From contig CAXXFJ010000042.1 of NCBI GenBank assembly GCA_963677415.2, forward strand, positions 1 through 64,000: a stretch of DNA of 64,000 bases, written 5' to 3'. This DNA comes from JAQUTK01 sp963677415. GTDB lineage: Bacteria > Bacteroidota > Bacteroidia > Bacteroidales > JAQUTK01. Under the pieces are notes generated by a model. It saw nothing but the letters and a program-made list of their open reading frames with translations, searched no databases and was not told the origin of the DNA. The position numbers and the translations under genes were made by a program. Of this stretch, positions 37,962-46,336 are shown one piece after another; the stretch's first letter is position 1, and each line of letters opens with the position of its first letter.

Positions 37962-39292
37962 TTAAAGAATGAACCACGAAGCGATCAATACGCAACAAAA
38001 CACCGTAACGCCCATAATGACAGTAGCCGAAGAATAGACCTTCAGCGTAGTCTCCGGACTAATTCCTGAAAACCGGGTAACCACCCAGAAGTAAGAGTCA
38101 TTGGCATGCGAAATCATCATCGAACCCGCACTCATAGAAAGCATCGTCAGCAGTTTGCCCATCTCAGTATCCAATCCTAACACAGGCAGGATGGGTGCAA
38201 CCAACGAAGCAGCAGTGATAATAGCAACAGTAGAAGAGCCCTGAGCAGTCTTTAATACAGAGGAAATCAGAAAAGGAACAGCAATCCCCAATCCTGTCTG
38301 AACAAGAAATTCGCCCGCATACACTCCAATCCCCGTATCCTTTATCACGACACCAAACATCCCACCTGCGGCAGTAACGACCAGGATAGGACCCGCCTTT
38401 TTAATCGCTTTTTCAAGCAACGTATTGAACGATTCTATATTAAATCTCATCAGCAAGAGCAGAGCCAACACTACACCTACAAAAAGAGCAATAATCGGTT
38501 GCCCCAAAAACAAAAGCATTTTAATGATCATGAACGTATCGGTCCATCCCAATACCGTCAATAAGGAACTTATGGCAATCAAGAGAATAGGAATAACGAT
38601 AGGAATCAACGACTTGAATACACCAGGAGATCCTTCTCAACGACATTCTCAGCTTGACTATTCTCTGATTCATCCTCAAAAACATATTTCTTCGTTCTCC
38701 ATTTTGTCCAAAAGAAAGCCGCCAAAGCACCGGGAATGGCAAACAAGATACCCAATAGAATGAGGTACCCAATATTTACATTCAGTATGCCGGAAGCAGC
38801 CAATGAACCCGGATGAGTAGGAATCAAATTATGAACAGCATATAACGACGTAGCCAGCACAATAGCAATAAAAGGCATGACCGTTTTTGTCTTGCTACTA
38901 AAAGACTTAGCCAGTCCGCTCAAGATGATGAACCCCGAATCACAAAAGATAGGCATTCCGGCTATAAACCCCGTTATGCCCAATGCAGCGGGAGCTTTAT
39001 CCTTGCCAGTCTTTGATAAGATGTAATTGGCAATACTGGTAGCACCACCCGACTCATCAAGCACGATGGCAATGATAGCTCCAAAAATGATCAGAAGACC
39101 AATCGATGCCATGGTATTACCAAAACCCTCCTTGAGAATGCTGATCACATCATGATCAGGTACAGCAACTATTGCCAGCAACAAAGAGACAATGAAGAGA
39201 GAAATGAAAGCATTCAGTTTGGCAACTGAAGTAAGCAGGATGATAAGCACAATGCTTAAAAACACAACGATGGAAAGCATTAGAACACTCAT
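37962..39292 (-). CDS. GntP-family gluconate/sugar-acid permease (one-base frameshift)
   Basis: The frame is broken near 38626-38627: one base appears to be missing (CC where CCC is expected), joining ENVVEKDLP to GVFKSLIPIVIPILLIA. The repaired protein is about 443 residues with 12 or so membrane helices, normal for GntP. Landmarks are GITGFIAGMPIFCDSGFIIL, PTHPGSLAASGILNVNIG and MISHANDSYFWVV. It is the only deletion-type frameshift in the window; all others are insertions. It is the first gene of a pair with glycerate kinase, so glycerate or another sugar acid is the probable substrate (inference). A promoter box lies at 39403-39410 with a long leader. Confidence 0.85.
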
Positions 39293-39402
39293 GATTCATT
39301 TTTTATGATAGTAGACTTTGGACTTCATGCAGGTTTCCATACAAAAGATAATGGCCTCCTGACTAAACACCACGGGGCGTGACCAACAGTCCCATGGAGC
39401 AG

Positions 39403-39410
39403 CAAAGTTA
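39403..39410 (-). promoter_or_regulatory. Bacteroidota -7 promoter box for gntP-glycerate kinase
   Basis: TAACTTTG on the minus strand predicts a start near 39396 and a leader of about 100 nt. The leader can fold: CCATGGG may pair with CCCGTGG. This box, the leader and the AbiEi-like repeat at 39506-39550 are all I see in the gene-free stretch 39293-39612. Confidence 0.5.
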
Positions 39411-39505
39411 TATTAAAAAACACGATTGCCAAACTTCAGGAGACTTTTTGAAGCATAGTATACTTCAATGTCTCATTTGAAATAGATCATACTAGTTAGG
39501 GTTCG

Positions 39506-39550
39506 CTGATACTAACTTTCCACTTTCTTTGGGAGATACTACGTATGTAG
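39506..39550 (-). pseudogene. Short AbiEi-like antitoxin gene relic, duplicated at 42498
   Basis: The segment CTTTCCACTTTCTTTGGGAG and its flanks match 42498-42540 with about two mismatches in 40. On the minus strand it encodes YVVSPKESGKLVS, the same peptide as in the AbiEi-like protein at 42378, but the sequence is unrelated on both sides. It is a gene scrap with no start or stop of its own. Confidence 0.55.
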
Positions 39551-39612
39551 CAAAACACCTCGTCAGGTTCAGCAGTATGGTATAAGTCTTTAAATGAGTA
39601 AATGAGCTGTTT

Positions 39613-40797
39613 TTAGAAAATATCTTTCGGATTAATCTTCAAAAATTCCTCATAAGGAATCCCTCCTGTGCCGACTAAAAGCATCTTATCGGGATGAAAT
39701 TTCTCGTTAAATACACCCATTCCTTCGTTATCTGCGCTGGCCCCGCTTTTAACTTCCAATCCAATTACCTTATCTCCCTTTTCAAGTATGAAGTCGACTT
39801 CATTATTACCCTCTCGCCAATATTGAAGATTATACCGTTCGGATATCGAATGATTAAGCAAATGGGCACCTACTGACGATTCAACTAACCGGCCCCACAG
39901 CTTTGGGTTTACAATGGCAGTCGAATACGTTTTGTCATCTTGCGATGTTAATAATGCGTTATTATAGACCTGGAACTTCGGACTTGATGATCGTTGCCGG
40001 ATTACACTTCCTGCATATTTCTCCAATCCACCTAACAAACCACAATCAGATAACAACTTGAGGTAATTTGCTAAAGTCGTTGTGTTGCCGGCATCCTGTA
40101 GTTGTCCGGTAATTTTAGTATAAGAAAGAATCTGTCCTGAGTACAGGCAGCCAAGTTCAAATAGCCGTTTCAGTAACGCAGGCTTATTTACACGGGTTAA
40201 CATCAGAATATCTTTGGAGATACTGGTCTCTATAAGAGAATCTTTTATATAACTTTTCCAACGTTCTTCATCATTGATCAATGACGCAGAACCGGGATAT
40301 CCTCCGAAATAAATATACTGTTCAATAGACCAGTCAAAAGCAGCTTCCATTTCGGCAAACGACCAATGACCAAGATAAAACGTCTCGAAACGTCCGGCCA
40401 ACGATTCCGTTAAACCTTTCTGAATAAGGAGGCGGGAAGACCCCAACAAAATAACCTTGATGTTTACGTTCTCACGAGTGTCTTTATCCCATTGCTGTTT
40501 GACAACTTCACTCCAATTATCTATCTTTTGTATTTCATCGATCACAAGGAGATATTCCGGCACACCGGAGGCTTTCATTCTCAACCTCGCTGTCTCCCAA
40601 ACTTGCATCAGCCACGCCGAGTTAGTTGCAGCAATAGCATCAGCAGACTCATATACATACGAGACAAACAACTGTGACAACAATTGGTTTACCATAGTGG
40701 TTTTACCCACCTGGCGTGGGCCAAGAATTACCTGAATGAACTTTCGAGGCTCTTCTATTCTTGATTTAACCTGCTTTAAATAAGACCGTTCGTACAT
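39613..40797 (-). CDS. AAA-family ATPase with DUF4143 domain
   Basis: 394 residues from the ATG at 40797; the promoter box at 40825-40832 excludes the in-frame ATG at 40827. Walker A is GPRQVGKTT (26-34), Walker B is YLLVIDEIQK, and LLGSSRLLIQKGLTESLAGRF is the sensor region, as in AAA_14. The C-terminal DUF4143 has YWREGNNEVDFILEKGDKVIGLEVKSG, a PD-(D/E)xK-like nuclease pattern (Asp, then ExK). These standalone ATPases are common in Bacteroidota; their role is not known, though a nuclease or DNA/defence link is often suspected. It is a single-gene unit. Confident of domains. Confidence 0.9.
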   Translation of the reverse strand: MYERSYLKQVKSRIEEPRKFIQVILGPRQVGKTTMVNQLLSQLFVSYVYESADAIAATNSAWLMQVWETARLRMKASGVPEYLLVIDEIQKIDNWSEVVKQQWDKDTRENVNIKVILLGSSRLLIQKGLTESLAGRFETFYLGHWSFAEMEAAFDWSIEQYIYFGGYPGSASLINDEERWKSYIKDSLIETSISKDILMLTRVNKPALLKRLFELGCLYSGQILSYTKITGQLQDAGNTTTLANYLKLLSDCGLLGGLEKYAGSVIRQRSSSPKFQVYNNALLTSQDDKTYSTAIVNPKLWGRLVESSVGAHLLNHSISERYNLQYWREGNNEVDFILEKGDKVIGLEVKSGASADNEGMGVFNEKFHPDKMLLVGTGGIPYEEFLKINPKDIF

Positions 40798-40824
40798 TCT
40801 GAATAATTTACTCAATACTGCAAG

Positions 40825-40832
40825 CAAATTTA
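40825..40832 (-). promoter_or_regulatory. Bacteroidota -7 promoter box for the AAA ATPase
   Basis: TAAATTTG on the minus strand overlaps the upstream in-frame ATG (40827) and so decides the start in favour of 40797, with a leader of about 20 nt. Confidence 0.55.
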
Positions 40833-40887
40833 CTCAATATTATTAGATTGCCAATATAAACTGAACTTTTTATCAGATTCATTAGAT

Positions 40888-40922
40888 ATTCCGGTGATAG
40901 CCACCCAGTAATTCCGGTGATA
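40888..40922. repeat. Pair of 12-bp direct repeats, possible IS21-type end relic
   Basis: ATTCCGGTGATA occurs at 40888-40899 and 40911-40922, a 23-bp period, with GCCACCCAGTA between. I recall this pattern as similar to the multiple terminal repeats of Bacteroidota IS21-family elements; no istA/istB remains. The rest of 40833-41181 has only weak protein-like traces on the minus strand (for example TDKDRRNAVYEVMQQITTFY at about 41020-41090). Confidence 0.35.
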
Positions 40923-41181
40923 ACCTGTCCTAACAGAATTAATAGGAACTCAAACTGACACAAGCGTCATTCACTCTCCGACACCAGACTGCACCCTCAG
41001 ATTAAGGTTATTCCAATTTTATCATATCTGCCAACTGTAGAAAGTAGTGATTTGTTGCATCACTTCATAGACAGCGTTACGACGATCTTTGTCGGTAACT
41101 ATCTGGTAAGATCTTCTTTCCGTCCGTCGGATAGTCCAACACATACAGATCCTATACCCTCAATTATCAAGACGTAGGTTT

Positions 41182-41769
41182 TTATTTCAACTTCAGCAAT
41201 CGTTCAATCTCAGCTTCCAGTTCAACAGGTTTCACTGCAGAAGCAAAGCGCTTCACCGGATTACCTTTACGGTCGAGCAGAAACTTCGTAAAGTTCCACT
41301 TCACATCATTTCCTTCACCCTCCTTGCCCGGCATGCTCCTCTTCAGAAAAACATAGAGAGGCGCACTATTTTTCCCATTGACATCAATCTTTTCAAACAT
41401 CGGAAAAGTCACTCCATAGTTTTCAGTACAAAACTCAGCGATCTCAGTAGCGGTGCCCGGCTCTTGTGCACCAAACTGATTACACGGGAAACCGAGAATC
41501 ACCAACCCCTCTCCCTTATACTTCTTGTACAAATCTTCCAGTCCGGCATACTGTGGAGTAAAGCCACACTTACTGGCCGTATTGACCACCAACACCACTT
41601 TCCCTTTATATGCGTTCAGAGGAACCACTTTCCCATCCAAGCTCTTTACTTTAAAAGCATATAAAGAATCCGCAGCACTCGTCGCCACAAGAGGCAACAT
41701 CAACACCCATGCAAAAAACAGCACGATTGCACTTTTTACCGTAAATATCCTTTTCATACTTTTATTCAT
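41182..41769 (-). CDS. Exported glutathione peroxidase-family thiol peroxidase
   Basis: 195 residues. An N-terminal membrane or signal segment (SAIVLFFAWVLMLPLVATSA) precedes the peroxidase domain: VVNTASKCGFTPQY with peroxidatic Cys68, ILGFPCNQFGAQEPG with a second Cys at 96, and VKWNFTKFLLDRKG with the conserved Trp-Asn. It is a cysteine (not selenocysteine) enzyme, which in bacteria usually uses thioredoxin rather than glutathione to reduce peroxides. Export is less common for the family and would place it in the periplasm. The second ATG at 41757 may be the true start because the promoter box at 41785-41792 leaves almost no leader for 41769. Confidence 0.9.
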   Translation of the reverse strand: MNKSMKRIFTVKSAIVLFFAWVLMLPLVATSAADSLYAFKVKSLDGKVVPLNAYKGKVVLVVNTASKCGFTPQYAGLEDLYKKYKGEGLVILGFPCNQFGAQEPGTATEIAEFCTENYGVTFPMFEKIDVNGKNSAPLYVFLKRSMPGKEGEGNDVKWNFTKFLLDRKGNPVKRFASAVKPVELEAEIERLLKLK

Positions 41770-41784
41770 TAAGAGTTCTTTTTA

Positions 41785-41792
41785 CAAATGTA
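41785..41792 (-). promoter_or_regulatory. Bacteroidota -7 promoter box for the thiol peroxidase
   Basis: TACATTTG on the minus strand predicts a start near 41778, favouring translation from 41757 or 41769. Confidence 0.5.
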
Positions 41793-41941
41793 CTCATTGT
41801 CTGTAAATAACAACTGAAAAGTGTACAGTATTCTAATTGAGAAGTAAAGCCTTTATCTGTCTATATTTCCGTTATATAGCCTCTGATCTGGTCTATACCC
41901 CTATGGACGATGATTTTCATAGGTTATGAACGATATTGTTT

Positions 41942-42460
41942 CTATTGATTCCATCTGACGTAAGCAGATATATTATCTATACCCTTCCAATGTATTTTTA
42001 AAGTATCATTTGTCACAGAAATAATTTCTCCCTCTTGAATAAAGTCGTTATAGAAGATTTTCAATTTCCTCTCGATAAGCTCATAAGGCATAGCGCCATC
42101 TCCATCGTAATCAGCAATGTAAAAGGTCTTTCTTGAGATCACAAAGTCAGTACAGGGTCCTTCAGGGTCCTTCGTCCAAGAGTGAAAAAGGGCAGTAGTG
42201 TCAAGTTGTGTTTTGACTGTAGATGTTTTGGGTCTTGCAATATTTTCAATTTCCGGGTTATCTCTATTATAGTCAGATATTGAAATCGATTTTAAATTAC
42301 TTGGGTTTGCCAGTTCATTATAACCATGATAAATCGTGTCATTTGATTTATTGGTAACATTGTTTTTCTTTGTCGTACTACACGATGTTGTAAATCCCAA
42401 AAAGGTTGATAGTACAAGAATGTATTGACAGTAATGAATTACTTTGTGTGGGTTTTTCAT
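41942..42460 (-). CDS. Lipoprotein of unknown function
   Basis: 172 residues with a type II signal peptide (YILVLSTFLGFTTSC, Cys27). The mature part is polar at first (KKNNVTNKSNDTIYHGYNE) and then beta-rich: DFVISRKTFYIADYDGDGAMPYEL and EGEIISVTNDTLKIHWKG. I do not recognise the family. Its first 83 bp overlap the tail of the AbiEi-like frame in another reading frame, which suggests that tail is not under selection. It is the last gene of a three-gene minus-strand cluster. Confidence 0.65.
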   Translation of the reverse strand: MKNPHKVIHYCQYILVLSTFLGFTTSCSTTKKNNVTNKSNDTIYHGYNELANPSNLKSISISDYNRDNPEIENIARPKTSTVKTQLDTTALFHSWTKDPEGPCTDFVISRKTFYIADYDGDGAMPYELIERKLKIFYNDFIQEGEIISVTNDTLKIHWKGIDNISAYVRWNQ

Positions 42461-42716
42461 TGTATTTTAATTCTTTGCTCTGATTAGCAATAAGTTCCAC
42501 CGATACTAATTTTCCACTTTCTTTGGGAGATACTACGTACATACCTTTCTTAATCCTGATAAGAGTACCAGACTTTTCCAACCCGCTGATCTTATTGTGT
42601 ACTGATTTGTGGTCTGGAAATCTCGATTTCAAGACTGCAAAATCAACAGGCATATTCCCTATTTCAGATAATGTCATCATACAATCTACTTTCGTTCGCC
42701 CACTAATATTAATCAT
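42378..42716 (-). CDS. Truncated AbiEi-like antitoxin (N-terminal winged-helix part)
   Basis: 112 residues. The N-terminal 75 or so resemble the winged-helix domain of type IV antitoxins of the AbiEi group: FAVLKSRFPDHKSVHNKISG, then GTLIRIKKGMYVVSPKESGK and LVSVELIAN. In full-length proteins this is followed by a larger domain; here the reading ends in unrelated residues (SLLSIHSCTINLFG) that overlap the next gene's signal sequence. No AbiEii toxin is adjacent. It is probably a remnant, perhaps still a small DNA-binding protein. Its start overlaps the end of the upstream zinc-ribbon gene by 4 bp. Confidence 0.5.
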   Translation of the reverse strand: MINISGRTKVDCMMTLSEIGNMPVDFAVLKSRFPDHKSVHNKISGLEKSGTLIRIKKGMYVVSPKESGKLVSVELIANQSKELKYNEKPTQSNSLLSIHSCTINLFGIYNIV

Positions 42717-43342
42717 TCGTATTGTTCAGGTTTCACAGATATTGTAAACAAATATACACCTGTCTTATCCTTGTAATAATAATTTACAGTTGTTTTAAAA
42801 TCCCGCATTTTTTTCATGTCAGGATTTGTCTTGACAAAGTTTATAATTGTTGGCTCGAGATAATTTTTCAAATCATCAATCATGATGGAATCCTTGGTCA
42901 TATTTACCAACGTGTAATTATATTGAAACACATTATCAGGCAAAACAATCGAGTTGTCAAGCCTTGTTGCATTATCAATCATAATTGGACATGATTTATT
43001 CATCTCACTTGCTATTTCCATCATGGCTTTATTATATGTAGGTTTTTCCAGAAATCCTACAGCAAAATATCCAATCATGAAAAATAATCCAAATGCAACA
43101 GCAAATGCAATCCCATATTTTAATCCTTTTGGTCTACTGGATTTTACTTTAACCTTTGATGTCTCATTTGTTTCTGTGGTACAAATCAATTGTTTATAGT
43201 CATCAAATGATTTATCAGAGTTTCGCTTTCTCCAATCAGTAAGGTTATTTTCCAGCTTTTTGTTGCATTGAGAGCAAAATATCAAATACTCCGTTTTGAC
43301 TTCATTGAAGTGTCCGCAATTACTACATTTTATAAAGTGCAT
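42713..43342 (-). CDS. Zinc-ribbon single-pass membrane protein of unknown function
   Basis: 209 residues. The N-terminal zinc ribbon (CSNCGHFNEV and IFCSQCNKKL, four Cys) is followed by a polar segment, one membrane helix (GIAFAVAFGLFFMIGYFAVGFL) and an extracytoplasmic domain with alternating beta/helix character (NVFQYNYTLVNMTKDSIMID). Ribbon inside, domain outside is the likely topology. I do not recognise the outer domain. It heads the small cluster and has a promoter box at 43442-43449. Function unknown. Confidence 0.7.
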   Translation of the reverse strand: MHFIKCSNCGHFNEVKTEYLIFCSQCNKKLENNLTDWRKRNSDKSFDDYKQLICTTETNETSKVKVKSSRPKGLKYGIAFAVAFGLFFMIGYFAVGFLEKPTYNKAMMEIASEMNKSCPIMIDNATRLDNSIVLPDNVFQYNYTLVNMTKDSIMIDDLKNYLEPTIINFVKTNPDMKKMRDFKTTVNYYYKDKTGVYLFTISVKPEQYE

Positions 43343-43441
43343 ATAAATCTTTCTTTAGTTATTACCAATATCTGTACGCCGTATCATTTTTCTTGCAATG
43401 GCTGCGAACATCTTTGTATCTTATTCGCCGTTTTGGCTCAG

Positions 43442-43449
43442 CAAAGTTA
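43442..43449 (-). promoter_or_regulatory. Bacteroidota -7 promoter box for the zinc-ribbon gene cluster
   Basis: TAACTTTG on the minus strand, about 100 bp before the ATG at 43342. Confidence 0.45.
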
Positions 43450-43709
43450 TTTAAAAGAAATTTACTTCAGAAATTTTACAACATTTATTTTAATCAACAA
43501 CAAAAAAAAACAGAGTTGAACGGTCCGATTGCTATTGGAGAAATCGGCATCGTTTTCCTGACATCAGGAAAACGACAATTCACTTTTTCTCAATTATTTT
43601 TAATGCAAGCATTTTGGTAAAGGCAAAAGAAATCCATACACCTATGTCTTCTAATCCTTGTATGCGAAAGCCCTTCAAATCCTTGCTAAGTCAGCCTGAT
43701 TGTTTGACT

Positions 43710-43825
43710 GTTGTAGACTTAGCGTATGACAGTTGTAGAGTTAGCGTAGGACTACTGTCTTACGCTATACGGATGCCCATGCGTGGATCCATGCATAAGG
43801 ACACGCGGATCCATGCACAAGGACG
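43710..43825. repeat. Two adjacent pairs of 22-bp-period repeats with a hairpin
   Basis: GTTGTAGA(C/G)TTAGCGTA occurs at 43710 and again at 43732. GGATCCATGCA(T/C)AAGGAC occurs at 43785 and again at 43807. Both pairs have a 22-bp spacing. Between them AGCGTAGGAC and GTCTTACGCT can form a hairpin. No ORF is convincing here. They lie in the 1.4-kb gene-free stretch 43343-44788, which also holds element E2 and a hexanucleotide tract. Confidence 0.6.
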
Positions 43826-43896
43826 AACTGCTCTTTCTGAAGTATTGTACTCCTAAGGTCTAGTTTTCCATTACTAAGTTTGGTGTTGGCATTCTT

Positions 43897-44214
43897 CAAA
43901 TTGTTCTAAAACACCGATTTGCATGATCCGTTTTCATCGAAAATAACGGCCTGAAAAGTGCCGAAAATCTTCTAATAGTTTTGGTAAAGTCTTCAGGTTG
44001 TCTTTGTCATCGGAACCTGATGAAATATATATTTCATCAGGTTGAAATTTGGCACCCATCAGGTCGAAATTCGCAAAAGTACAACTATCTATTTATCAAT
44101 TATATAGAGATCTGATGAATCCTCAATAGTGACTGAATTTTGTCTTTCGTCTTCCTTTTCGGCTGAATCTGACCATTCTTCGTTTTAGGGCAAATTGTTC
44201 TAAAACACCGATTT
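43897..44214 (-). repeat. Element E2: diverged, inverted copy of E1
   Basis: Direct repeats at 43897-43920 and 44191-44214 (core ATTGTTCTAAAACACCGAT, the reverse complement of the E1 repeat) are 294 bp apart, against 295 bp in E1. Read on the minus strand it shares with E1 the blocks CAGTCACT, CTCTATAT, TTGATAAATA, AAAACTATTAGAAGA and ACGGATCAT, in the same order. The centre differs: E2 has a perfect 30-bp palindrome at 44014-44043 where E1 has another hairpin. No ORF. Confidence 0.8.
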
Positions 44215-44633
44215 CGATCTTTTCTTGTAGGAACTTCGTTTGTTTGATGGTTTTGCCTTTCTGTTGTTTTTTCGAATTTCGAATTTAGATTCAGTAAAAA
44301 AGTACTATTTATCTACACCATCTACACCATACCAACCCTCTCAATATACTCTTTGGCATGTCAGTAACGAAAAAAAAACATTGCTCTTCCTAATTTGAAT
44401 ACAGTTTTGTTTGCTCAAAGGTCTATTTTCTATACATCTTTCATTGAAAGCAACACATTTATTCGAGAAGTATGATAGATAAAACAAAGAAGTTGAAGAG
44501 GCTTTGGCTTCAAGAATGCAAAAAAGTTTGTAAAAAGCGTGTCCACGAATGTTAAACACAAACCTTATAAACCTGTTTAATAAGCATATACATTTTTCAA
44601 AAAACACATAAAAGACACCTAAAAGAAAAGAAA

Positions 44634-44677
44634 TGGAAATGGAAATGGAATTGGAATTGGAATTAGAATTAGAAAGG
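44634..44677. repeat. Hexanucleotide tract (GGAAAT/GGAATT/AGAATT)
   Basis: About seven imperfect six-base units in a row, drifting from GGAAAT to GGAATT to AGAATT, inside an A-rich purine stretch that continues to about 44720. Not coding in any convincing frame. Confidence 0.7.
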
Positions 44678-44788
44678 TAATTGTAAACAGAAAAAGAATC
44701 AGAAAGAAAAAGAATCTTCTTCTAAGACTTCTGCTGATAAAACACCATTCAATTAGTTTCCGGAACGGGGCATCACTTTCCTTATTGC

Positions 44789-46204
44789 CTACTCTTCCAC
44801 AAAGATGGGATTGGTTGTGTTTATCTTATGGTCATAAAACTGAACGGCATTGTCATTAACCTTTGGAAAAGTGGTGTTCAACAACTTGATCATTTCGCCA
44901 CCTGCCAATAATACCGGACCATAACCATGTGCTGCATATTTATGTACCGGACGGTAGCAATAAAATGCCGCGTCGAAAGCCATTCCCGTTCCTACACAGG
45001 TGCCTTCTACTTCACCGGCTGCATTCACATGGGATGCTACTGCATTCCAACCGAGTATGGCCACCGGACCATAAGCTTTGGCGTCCATCCAACCTTTATT
45101 GATGGCATGAGCGATACAAAAGGTGTAAATGGCGGTGCAGGATGTCTCGAGGTAAGAGTCATTGCGATCGAGCAATTGATGCCACATTCCTTCACTGGAT
45201 TGCAGTGCGGCGAGTCCCCTGATATGGGCTTGCAACTGGGCTAATACTGTTTCGCGACCGGGATAATTTTCGGGTAAAGCATCCAGCACTTCTACCATCG
45301 TGAGTAATGCCCAGCCATTGGCACGCCCCCAATGAAAGGACGGATGGTCGGTCATTCCCTGCACCCAACCGTGACGATAGATGCCTTTCTCTTTGACAAA
45401 TAGCCGTTCGGTAAACTGCTTGACTTGCTTTAGTGCTTCGTCGTAATATTTCTTGTCACCGGTGAGCTTGCCCATATTGACTATCGCGGGTATCGACATG
45501 TACATATCGTCAATCCAAACGGTGTTTTTGTGTGGCAGATTCCGTGCCAATGTGCCATCGGTAAGACGAAACTGCTTGTTCATGATGTAATCCATGTAAT
45601 TGTCTATCAGCGGGCGACCGTCAAACTTGATCCCGTCGATTTGTGCTTTTATCATGGCGGCACACATGGCTCCTGCATCGTCGAGTGCTTTGGGGTTTAA
45701 TATCTGACGCATTTGCATATCTACCACTCCTTCACTGTTGAGTTTGCGAAAAGAAGGTGCCACATCGGATAAGAAATTGAATCTGTCGGCAACGTATTTT
45801 TTGTAGCGTTCGTCACCTGTCGTTTGTGCCACTAATAACATCCCTGAATAGGTGACGCCCCACTCGTAACTTGCCAAACGAAACTGGCCTTGTTCCAATA
45901 CTGAGTTTTTGTTTATCTTCGAATAGTCGGTAATCTCTGCTTTCGTTTGTTTGTCGATCACCTTTGCCGGCGTTGCCATTTCCAAAAATGAAAGGACACG
46001 GTCAATGCTGGCTTTCACATTATCTGTAGTCGGTATTCCGTATGGTATCTTGTACTCGGGTTTGAGCATGTGAAGCGGCGTATTAAAGTCGTTCGATTTA
46101 TCCGTCGCAGTGATATTTTGCTTTTGCGTCTGTTGCTGTGCCTGCATGGTACATGCAACCATACAAAATAGTCCTGTCAAGAAATAGCTTAATCGTTTTT
46201 TCAT
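44789..46204 (-). CDS. GH105 unsaturated rhamnogalacturonyl hydrolase (YteR-like)
   Basis: About 471 residues from the ATG at 46204, where MKKRLSYFLTGLFCMVACTMQAQ is a signal peptide; the in-frame ATG at 46267 lies upstream of the promoter box at 46235-46242. The (alpha/alpha)6 barrel has WIDDMYMSIP, containing the Asp of the YteR-type active site, and HPSFHWGRANGWALLTM, a GH88/GH105 hallmark. These enzymes hydrolyse the unsaturated galacturonyl (or glucuronyl) residue left by polysaccharide lyases through hydration of the double bond. It is divergent from the GH78-GH43 gene across a 257-bp regulatory region. Family is firm. Confidence 0.92.
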   Translation of the reverse strand: MKKRLSYFLTGLFCMVACTMQAQQQTQKQNITATDKSNDFNTPLHMLKPEYKIPYGIPTTDNVKASIDRVLSFLEMATPAKVIDKQTKAEITDYSKINKNSVLEQGQFRLASYEWGVTYSGMLLVAQTTGDERYKKYVADRFNFLSDVAPSFRKLNSEGVVDMQMRQILNPKALDDAGAMCAAMIKAQIDGIKFDGRPLIDNYMDYIMNKQFRLTDGTLARNLPHKNTVWIDDMYMSIPAIVNMGKLTGDKKYYDEALKQVKQFTERLFVKEKGIYRHGWVQGMTDHPSFHWGRANGWALLTMVEVLDALPENYPGRETVLAQLQAHIRGLAALQSSEGMWHQLLDRNDSYLETSCTAIYTFCIAHAINKGWMDAKAYGPVAILGWNAVASHVNAAGEVEGTCVGTGMAFDAAFYCYRPVHKYAAHGYGPVLLAGGEMIKLLNTTFPKVNDNAVQFYDHKINTTNPIFVEE

Positions 46205-46234
46205 AGTACTGTCATTTAGAATCCAAGTTTGCTG

Positions 46235-46242
46235 CAAATATA
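46235..46242 (-). promoter_or_regulatory. Bacteroidota -7 promoter box for GH105
   Basis: TATATTTG on the minus strand, about 31 bp before the ATG at 46204; decides the start. Confidence 0.6.
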
Positions 46243-46336
46243 TTAAAAAGTGCGTGATAGATATCAATCTGATCTCTTAAATAACAGTCTCACAGGATAT
46301 AAAATACTAAGTAAATCATGCAAGATTGAAGTGAGA

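Noticed and set aside
43614..43856. 80-residue plus-strand frame across the 22-bp repeats
   Set aside because: Its sequence is produced by the tandem repeats and has no homology that I recognise.
44341..44607. 88-residue minus-strand frame in the intergenic region
   Set aside because: Cysteine- and aromatic-rich random-looking composition, no recognisable motif, no promoter box in place.
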